Below, piece after piece: positions 1 to 4,257 of a stretch of DNA of 5,908 nt. The notes beneath the pieces are model-generated. The model was not told the origin of the DNA, did no database searches, and saw only the letters and a program-made list of their open reading frames with translations. Both the position numbers and the translations under genes were made by a program. How positions within the stretch are numbered: the first letter of the stretch is position 1; every line of letters begins with the position of its first letter. The stretch spans positions 1 through 5,908 of the forward strand of contig DAOWIM010000099.1 of assembly GCA_030640905.1 (NCBI GenBank). Direction: 5' to 3'. The stretch is from a bacterium. GTDB taxonomy: Bacteria; Zixibacteria; MSB-5A5; GN15; FEB-12.

Positions 1-67
1 CATGTGCCGGGCACAGAGCTTTTGTAGCGTCAAGTGTAACCCCCCATACCACAGCGCATTGCTCCTA

Positions 68-101
68 CCGAAACAACTACCAGAGTTGTTCGGACAACAC
101 T
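68..101 (+). other. Two overlapping, mutually exclusive hairpins upstream of the operon
   Basis: The segment AACAACT (72-78) pairs with AGTTGTT (84-90) across a 5-base loop. CCG (68-70) and CGG (91-93) extend this stem past one bulged A. The same GTTGT (85-89) can instead pair with ACAAC (94-98) around a TCGG tetraloop, and AG/CT adds pairs beyond a single mismatch. The two folds share bases and cannot form together. Neither is followed by a T-run on either strand, so neither is a standard intrinsic terminator. The element lies before the proposed promoter, so it would only be transcribed from further upstream. Its role is unknown. Confidence 0.4.
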
Positions 102-154
102 GAACGGGTCAGACGATGTTGATCTGTGTGACTCGTATCCGATAATGCCGAGGT

Positions 155-186
155 CGGTGCAATCTTGACAAAGAGTTTGTGCACCG
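155..186. promoter_or_regulatory. Candidate operator: 7-bp inverted repeat around the -35 box
   Basis: CGGTGCA (155-161) and TGCACCG (180-186) are exact reverse complements separated by 18 bases. One arm lies just upstream of the -35 hexamer, and the other fills the end of the spacer, ending one base before the -10. A dimeric regulator bound to both arms would cover the polymerase site and repress. No regulator gene is present in the window, and a 7-bp repeat can arise by chance. Confidence 0.4.
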
Positions 187-193
187 TTAGAAT
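165..193 (+). promoter_or_regulatory. Sigma70-type promoter for the carrier-protein operon
   Basis: A perfect -35 hexamer TTGACA (165-170) is followed by exactly 17 bases and then TAGAAT (188-193), which matches the -10 consensus at five of six positions. Transcription should start near base 200, leaving a leader of about 60 bases before the GTG start at 260. All genes from 260 to 4042 run in the same direction with overlaps or small gaps, so this promoter probably serves the whole set. The match is visible in the sequence; activity is inferred. Confidence 0.7.
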
Positions 194-227
194 GACACGA
201 CGGAACTCAAAGGAGATATTTGGCAGG

Positions 228-275
228 ATGCCTGAACTATCAAGAGGAGAAACAACAGCGTGGCAACAGACATAA
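228..275 (+). CDS. Possible 15-codon leader peptide overlapping the carrier protein start
   Basis: An ATG at 228 preceded by AAAGGAGA (209-216, about 11 bases away, slightly long) opens a frame of 15 codons ending in TAA at 273-275. It reads MPELSRGETTAWQQT. It ends 16 bases inside the acp gene, in another frame, so ribosomes translating it would pass over the acp Shine-Dalgarno and terminate just after the GTG start. That arrangement is typical of translational coupling. The peptide has no run of a single amino acid that would suggest classical attenuation. It may be fortuitous. Confidence 0.25.
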   Translation: MPELSRGETTAWQQT

Positions 276-499
276 CCGAAGTCGTCATAGAGACGATCCG
301 CGAAGTGATGAACCAGAACGATCTGGAAGAGTCAACGCTGACAGCAGAAACATCGATCCTCAGCGACACTTCCCTTGATTCTCTGGCTCTGGCCGAGGTG
401 ATCGTTCATCTTGAATTGAAAACCCAGAAAGACCCGTTTGCGGGAGGCTTTACAAACTTCCGCACCATAGGCGAACTAGCCCGTTTATATGAACAGTGA
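260..499 (+). CDS. Acyl carrier protein (phosphopantetheine-binding)
   Basis: This is a 79-residue free-standing carrier protein, the usual ACP length. The phosphopantetheine site is the DSL motif at residues 40-42 (LDSLALAEV), with Ser41 as the residue that receives the cofactor at the start of helix II. The protein is acidic, as ACPs are. The GTG start at 260 is supported by AGAGGAGA (243-250) at a good distance. The product should be cytoplasmic, carrying an acyl or aminoacyl thioester between the enzymes encoded next to it. It overlaps the ligase gene by 11 bp, which points to this ligase as its loading partner. It lies apart from any fatty-acid synthesis genes, so it is more likely a dedicated carrier than the housekeeping AcpP. 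The identity of its cargo cannot be read from the sequence. Confidence 0.92.
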   Translation: MATDITEVVIETIREVMNQNDLEESTLTAETSILSDTSLDSLALAEVIVHLELKTQKDPFAGGFTNFRTIGELARLYEQ

Positions 500-1766
500 G
501 CGGCCATTTCTCATAGTAGACAACCGGGTTGTCAGCCGCGCTGAGTTCAAGGCGCTGCTTGAGCGATACCGGCCTCTTTTTTCCTGCCACCGGCGGATAA
601 TGATTCATTCGTCCGATCCGTTGTATCAGGCAGTCGCGCTGATCCTGGCACGTGAACTGAAGAGTGAGCTTTTTCTCTGTCATGCCTTTTTCAAGAGCGC
701 ACAAGTCGAAAAGCTCCGGGCCGATCATCGTGTCGATCTCCTTTTGCAGAATGATTCATGGGAGGAACCGGGCCAGATTACATCATTGGCAGACACAACT
801 CCTGCTGACAACGAGGGCTGTCTCTATGTGTTCACATCAGGGACAACAGGAGAACCAAAAATCGCCCGTCACCGCTGGGCAACAATCCAATACTCTTCAG
901 AATATGTAAGCGAACGATTGTCCGGTCGCACCTGGATCATGACATACTCAGCGACCAGTTTCGCCGGTCTGCAGGTATTCTTCTCGGCGATCAACAGCGA
1001 CGGAACGATCTACTACCCGCCCGCTGAATACGACAGGATGGCCGCAGGGATGTCCAACCACGGAGTGACGATCATCAGCGGCACACCAACTTTCTGGCGC
1101 ATGCTGATCAGTTCGTGGCCATCGGACGTCCCCTCTGTCAAACTGGAACAGGCCACGCTCGGCGGAGAGATTGTCGACCAAGCGATACTGGACAGTATCG
1201 AATCGTTCTTTGCTCCAACCCGCCTCACCCATATCTATGCCTCCACCGAAGCCGGGACGGCAATAGTTGTCTCCGATGGCCGGGCCGGGTTTCCGGTCGA
1301 GTATCTTGATCGGCAGGAGGGTGTACAGTTGCAAGTTGTCGACGGCCTGTTGCAGGTAAAGACACCGGCCCCGATGAGTGGGTATGTTGACGGACGGTCG
1401 ATCAGCGCCGACGATGGCTGGCTTCGGACCGACGATGCTGTCGAGGTGCGCGATGGTCGCGTTTATTTTGTCGGTCGGCAGGACGGCATGATTAATGTCG
1501 GCGGACTGAAAGTGCTGCCCGAGGAAGTTGAGTTGGCCCTGCAGTCGCTGCCGCAAGTGACCGACTCTCGCGTCTTTGCCAAACGCAGCCCGATCCTCGG
1601 CTCAATCGTTGCCGCCGAGATCGTCATGCAGAACGACACCAAATTGAATGCTAAAGAGATAAAATCAAAACTACGGGCGATCCTGGCCGACTACAAAGTC
1701 CCTCAGGTTTTCCTGCCCGTATCCAAAATAGAGGCGACACCACATGGAAAAAAGAGCCGACGATAA
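489..1766 (+). CDS. Adenylate-forming ligase (ANL superfamily), likely acyl:carrier-protein ligase
   Basis: The 425-residue protein has the ANL core motifs in order: the phosphate loop TSGTTGEPK (116-124); YASTEAGT (250-257), the A5-type adenine/magnesium motif; WLRTDD (311-316), with Asp316 in the ribose-binding position; the hinge region GRQDGMINVGGLKVLPEEVE (329-348); and, at the very end, TPHGKKSRR, in which Lys421 corresponds to the catalytic A10 lysine. All motifs needed for adenylation and transfer are present. It is shorter than the usual 500-550 residues, mostly before the phosphate loop. The start has no good Shine-Dalgarno and lies inside the acp gene (11-bp overlap), so translation is probably coupled. 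The expected reaction is ATP-dependent activation of a carboxylic acid and its transfer to the ACP thiol. Whether the substrate is a fatty, hydroxy or amino acid is unknown. Confidence 0.88.
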   Translation: MNSERPFLIVDNRVVSRAEFKALLERYRPLFSCHRRIMIHSSDPLYQAVALILARELKSELFLCHAFFKSAQVEKLRADHRVDLLLQNDSWEEPGQITSLADTTPADNEGCLYVFTSGTTGEPKIARHRWATIQYSSEYVSERLSGRTWIMTYSATSFAGLQVFFSAINSDGTIYYPPAEYDRMAAGMSNHGVTIISGTPTFWRMLISSWPSDVPSVKLEQATLGGEIVDQAILDSIESFFAPTRLTHIYASTEAGTAIVVSDGRAGFPVEYLDRQEGVQLQVVDGLLQVKTPAPMSGYVDGRSISADDGWLRTDDAVEVRDGRVYFVGRQDGMINVGGLKVLPEEVELALQSLPQVTDSRVFAKRSPILGSIVAAEIVMQNDTKLNAKEIKSKLRAILADYKVPQVFLPVSKIEATPHGKKSRR

Positions 1767-2496
1767 ACCACGCCACGTAATCGTCTCCGGCGGATCTCGC
1801 GGGGTTGGTCTTGAGTTCTGCCGATCATTGCTGGAAGAAGGGTACAACGTCTCGACGTTCAGTCGCAAAGGCACCCCGGAAACTGATGAACTGATCGCTC
1901 GTTTTAGCGAGGACCGGCTGGTATTCGACGAAGTCAATGTCGCGGTCCCCGATGAGATCGGGCGCTTTGTGCAAAAGGCGGTCGGTGTGCATGGAACTGT
2001 CTATGGCCTGGTCAATAATGCGGCGATTGCTCGCGACGGCATATTTGCTACGCTGCCGGAAGTTGACATCTCCCGAATGATTTCGATCAATCTGGAAGGG
2101 GCGTTGTTCCTGACGCGACAGTGTCTGCGACACATGCTCACTTCCAAAGATGGAGGTCGCATTGTCAATATCAGTTCAATTGTCGGTACCCGGGGTTACA
2201 ATGGGCTGGCGGTTTACTCGGCGACAAAGGCGGCGCTGGACGGTTTTGCCCGAAGTCTCGCCCGCGAAGTCGGAAGACGAAACATCACCGTCAACTCGAT
2301 TGCGCCCGGCTACATGAGGACAGTGATGTCGGCAGGTCTTGATGATGACGGCCTGGGCCAGATTGTCAGGCGAACGCCACTGGGACGCCTGGCCGAGATC
2401 AGCGACATCACGCCACTCCTTCTGTTTCTACTCTCGGATAAGGCTGGTTTCATATCCGGGCAGACGATCCTGGTTGACGGTGGTATCTCAGCCTGA
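1744..2496 (+). CDS. Short-chain dehydrogenase/reductase, FabG-like
   Basis: This is a 250-residue classical SDR of normal length. The Rossmann nucleotide loop is SGGSRGVG (15-22), NNAA sits at 91-94, and the catalytic set is Asn116, Ser145, Tyr158 and Lys162 (YSATK). The C-terminus carries the SGQTILVDGG signature (238-247) shared with 3-oxoacyl-ACP reductases. Arg41 after the second strand would suit NADP(H), but this is tentative. The ATG at 1744 has GAGG at 1731-1734 and overlaps the ligase by 23 bp. With an ACP and ACP ligase beside it, reduction of a 3-oxoacyl-ACP to 3-hydroxyacyl-ACP is the most natural role. Oxidation or reduction of a nucleotide sugar is an alternative that the fold allows. 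No ketosynthase is present to supply a 3-oxoacyl substrate. Confidence 0.9.
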   Translation: MEKRADDKPRHVIVSGGSRGVGLEFCRSLLEEGYNVSTFSRKGTPETDELIARFSEDRLVFDEVNVAVPDEIGRFVQKAVGVHGTVYGLVNNAAIARDGIFATLPEVDISRMISINLEGALFLTRQCLRHMLTSKDGGRIVNISSIVGTRGYNGLAVYSATKAALDGFARSLAREVGRRNITVNSIAPGYMRTVMSAGLDDDGLGQIVRRTPLGRLAEISDITPLLLFLLSDKAGFISGQTILVDGGISA

Positions 2497-2502
2497 GGTA
2501 TG

Positions 2503-2664
2503 ATGGTGTCGATATTCATCGAAGAGAACGACATGCGATCTGAATGGCAACTTGACCACCAAGAAGCAGCAGCCACAAAAAAGGGGTTGGCCTTTGGCTC
2601 GATCTTTCCGTATTTTCCCTTCATAGAGCAACGGAGACAAAAACTTCTGCAAGGAAGCAAGTAA
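2503..2664 (+). CDS. Small ORF of unknown function in the operon gap
   Basis: A 53-codon frame fits between the reductase stop (2496) and the formyltransferase start (2674). GAGG (2495-2498) overlaps the reductase stop codon and sits 4 bases before this ATG. An ATG at 2500 and a GTG at 2506 are alternative starts. The TAA stop runs directly into the next gene's Shine-Dalgarno. The predicted peptide has an acidic N-terminus (residues 7-18), a hydrophobic, aromatic centre (FGSIFPYFPF, 31-40) and a basic tail (QRRQKLLQGSK). I recognise no family. The position argues for a real gene in an otherwise tightly packed operon. Against it, the middle (2555-2622) is a repeat with a second copy in a noncoding gap at 4106-4173, where this frame is interrupted by TAA. 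Confidence 0.45.
   Translation: MVSIFIEENDMRSEWQLDHQEAAATKKGLAFGSIFPYFPFIEQRRQKLLQGSK
2555..2622 (+). repeat. Dispersed 68-bp direct repeat, copy 1
   Basis: This segment matches 4106-4173 in the same orientation with 60 of 68 bases identical and no gaps. The 26 bases from 2573 to 2598 are identical. It contains an A6-G4 run and two small potential stems: CAGCC (2570-2574) with GGTTG (2585-2589), and GGCC/GGCT around TTT (2589-2599). Where the copies differ at 2572 and 2599, each change swaps a Watson-Crick pair for a G-U pair and so keeps the RNA stem. It lies inside the small ORF. Of the eight differences, five fall on first codon positions of that frame, which is not the pattern of a conserved protein. 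Confidence 0.75.
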
Positions 2665-2673
2665 AGGTGATCT

Positions 2674-3354
2674 ATGGGATATGTGCTGGCCACTAGTCGA
2701 GAGTGGCATAAAGAGATGGCTCGGCGACTTCAGCAGTGTGTGAACGAAGAAGTCGTATTGATCACCAAGAAGTCAGAATTGACATTCGAATATCTTGAGA
2801 AACTAAAGCCGCGCTATGTATTTTTCCCCCACTGGTCATATATTATCCCGTCGCACGTATTTGAAAACTTCGAGTGTGTTATATTTCATATGACTGACCT
2901 GCCTTTTGGTCGCGGTGGCAGCCCTCTTCAAAATCTCATTTCGCGCTCAATCAATGACACCAAGATCACGGCTCTCCGGTGTGTAAAAGAACTGGACGCC
3001 GGACCAATCTATATGAAACAACCATTGTCACTCTATGGAACGGCTGAGGAGATATACCTGCGGGCTGGAAGGATCGTCGAAGAGATGATAGTACGAATCA
3101 TTGAAACGAAACCGGAACCAATCGAACAGGAAGGGGAGGCGGTTGTGTTCAAGCGCCGCAAACCTGAACAGAGCGATATCACAGGGATAACCGGCCTCGA
3201 GAAACTCTTTGATCATATCCGCATGCTGGATGCCGACGGCTATCCTCGCGCCTTTCTGGAAACCGACAAGTTCAGATTTGAATTTCAGCGACCTGCTTTG
3301 AAATCCGATAAGATAATCGCAGACGTTGTGATTACTAAGGTGGACCATGAATAA
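2674..3354 (+). CDS. Formyltransferase-family protein, probable amino-sugar N-formyltransferase
   Basis: The 226-residue protein resembles the formyl-transfer fold of methionyl-tRNA formyltransferase, which uses 10-formyltetrahydrofolate. The segment FHMTDLPFGRGGSPLQ (71-86) aligns with the family HxSxLPxxRGxxP motif, giving His72 as the catalytic histidine. ELDAGPIY (106-113) supplies the conserved Asp108. The Asn two residues before the His in classical enzymes is Ile70 here. The C-terminal part includes FKRRKPEQS (159-167) and IRMLDADGYPRAF (182-194), like the linker region of the family. It is too short for a true tRNA formyltransferase (about 310 residues) and lacks its C-terminal tRNA-binding domain. 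AAAGGTGA (2663-2670) supports the ATG at 2674. It overlaps the deacetylase gene by 8 bp. That pairing, and proteins of this type in pseudaminic/legionaminic-like sugar clusters, suggest an amino sugar as acceptor; this is inference. Confidence 0.82.
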   Translation: MGYVLATSREWHKEMARRLQQCVNEEVVLITKKSELTFEYLEKLKPRYVFFPHWSYIIPSHVFENFECVIFHMTDLPFGRGGSPLQNLISRSINDTKITALRCVKELDAGPIYMKQPLSLYGTAEEIYLRAGRIVEEMIVRIIETKPEPIEQEGEAVVFKRRKPEQSDITGITGLEKLFDHIRMLDADGYPRAFLETDKFRFEFQRPALKSDKIIADVVITKVDHE

Positions 3355-4042
3355 TACTATCCTGGTAATCGCAGCTCATCCCGATGATGAGGTTCTCGGG
3401 TGCGGCGGCGCCATGGCACGGCACGTGGAGGCCGGAGATGAAGTAAATGTGGTGATTCTAGCCGAAGGGATTACCAGTCGCTATGAACAACGTAAACACG
3501 AAGACCAACAGGATGAGTTATCAGATCTCGGACAGGCTGCACGTAAGGCCAACGACCTGCTTGGAGTAAAGTCCCTCGTTTTGCACGACTTGCCTGACAA
3601 TCGGATAGATTCACTGGATCGCCTGGACGTGATCAAGACGGTGGAGAACTTTATTGAGCGTGTCAAACCCGATATTCTGTATACGCACCACGGCGGCGAT
3701 CTCAACATCGACCATCGACGAATCCACGAGGCAGTCGTCACTGCTTGTCGTCCCATGCCACACAATCACGGCATACATACGTTGTTGTTCTTTGAAGTCG
3801 CTTCGAGTACCGAATGGCAAACCCCGGGATCGGCGATTCCGTTTACACCCGATTGGTATGTAAACATTTCCGATACTTTAGAGTTGAAGCTAAAGGCCCT
3901 ACAGGTATATGAGTCTGAGATGCGTTCGTGGCCTCATGCCCGTTCTGTTGTCGCACTGGAACACCTGGCTCGATGGCGAGGATCAACTATTGGAGTGGAA
4001 GCCGCAGAAGCGTTCATGCTGGGACGAAGGTTAATACTTTAG
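3347..4042 (+). CDS. PIG-L/LmbE family N-deacetylase
   Basis: This 231-residue protein is of normal length for bacterial PIG-L zinc deacetylases. The N-terminal AAHPDDEVLGCGG (9-21) is the family signature. His11 and Asp14 should bind zinc and Asp13 should act as the general base. LNIDHR (119-124) provides His123 as the probable third zinc ligand. Some relatives have a His three residues before it, but Asn120 stands there in this protein. No signal peptide is visible, so the substrate is cytosolic, probably an N-acetylated amino sugar, nucleotide sugar or sugar conjugate. The ATG at 3347 follows AAGGTGG (3336-3342) and overlaps the formyltransferase stop by 8 bp, so the two are likely translated together. 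Deacetylation here would expose the amine that the neighbouring enzyme could formylate. Housekeeping roles seen in this family (mycothiol, bacillithiol) fit the context less well. Confidence 0.88.
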   Translation: MNNTILVIAAHPDDEVLGCGGAMARHVEAGDEVNVVILAEGITSRYEQRKHEDQQDELSDLGQAARKANDLLGVKSLVLHDLPDNRIDSLDRLDVIKTVENFIERVKPDILYTHHGGDLNIDHRRIHEAVVTACRPMPHNHGIHTLLFFEVASSTEWQTPGSAIPFTPDWYVNISDTLELKLKALQVYESEMRSWPHARSVVALEHLARWRGSTIGVEAAEAFMLGRRLIL

Positions 4043-4048
4043 CTGTAA

Positions 4049-4083
4049 GCCGATCCGCTCACATTTGAGTCCGTGGAATCGGC
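4049..4083 (+). terminator. Hairpin just after the deacetylase gene, possible operon end
   Basis: GCCGAT (4049-4054) pairs with ATCGGC (4078-4083). CC/GG continues the stem past a bulged A, and an inner CTCA (4058-4061) pairs with TGAG (4066-4069) around a CATT loop. It starts seven bases after the stop codon at 4042. There is no T-run behind it, so it may be a processing or stability hairpin rather than an intrinsic terminator. Confidence 0.4.
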
Positions 4084-4088
4084 CTGAC

Positions 4089-4103
4089 GCCCTCAATTAG
4101 GGC
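4089..4103 (+). other. Short hairpin GCCCT-N5-AGGGC
   Basis: GCCCT (4089-4093) and AGGGC (4099-4103) form a perfect 5-bp stem with a CAATT loop, directly before copy 2 of the dispersed repeat (4106). With the hairpin at 4049-4083 it makes two stems in tandem behind the operon. No T-run follows. Confidence 0.35.
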
Positions 4104-4105
4104 TC

Positions 4106-4173
4106 ATCACCAATAAGCAGCAACCACAAAAAAGGGGTTGGCCTTTGGCCCGATCTTGCTGTATCTTCCCCTC
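4106..4173 (+). repeat. Dispersed 68-bp direct repeat, copy 2
   Basis: This is the same element as 2555-2622 (60 of 68 identical), here in the 215-base gap between the deacetylase and the lyase. In the frame used by the small ORF in copy 1 it has TAA at 4114-4116, so it does not encode the same peptide. CAACC (4121-4125) and GGTTG (4136-4140) pair around an A-rich loop, and GGCC-TTT-GGCC (4140-4150) is perfect in this copy. An outer CAGCAA/TTGCTG pair (4118-4123 with 4156-4161) exists only in this copy. The rest of the gap, 4174-4257, shows no feature I can name apart from the Shine-Dalgarno at its end. Confidence 0.75.
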
Positions 4174-4249
4174 GCCGTATCGTTACTGAGTGAGCGGCCG
4201 GGAAAGTGCGCCCAGGCGTCCTCTCCTGAGATTATGACTGACAACTGTT

Positions 4250-4256
4250 AGGGAGA
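4250..4256 (+). promoter_or_regulatory. Ribosome binding site deciding the lyase start
   Basis: AGGGAGA (4250-4256) stands one base before the ATG at 4258 but four bases before the next ATG at 4261. The second spacing is the workable one. Starting at 4261 also gives an N-terminus (MKHVPEPF) in register with known tyrosine phenol-lyases. The true start is therefore probably 4261. Confidence 0.6.
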
Positions 4257-4257
4257 T

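Noticed and set aside
260..499. Housekeeping acpP of fatty-acid synthesis
   Set aside because: The neighbours are not fab genes in the usual order, and the gene overlaps a ligase gene. A dedicated carrier is more likely.
948..1556. 202-aa open frame on the minus strand
   Set aside because: It lies wholly inside the adenylate-forming ligase, whose motifs fix the + strand frame. The translated product has no recognisable domain, so it is a shadow.
2573..2598. A6-G4-TTGGCC-TTT-GGC core of the repeat as an intrinsic terminator
   Set aside because: A terminator would need the complementary right arm and a T-run. After GGC the sequence continues CGATCTT or TCGATCTT, and the T-rich side appears only on the minus strand, where no gene is reading.
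4156..4183. Possible promoter for the lyase: TTGCTG, 16 bases, TATCGT
   Set aside because: Both hexamers match the consensus poorly, and the -35 lies in the dispersed repeat. It is not distinguishable from background.
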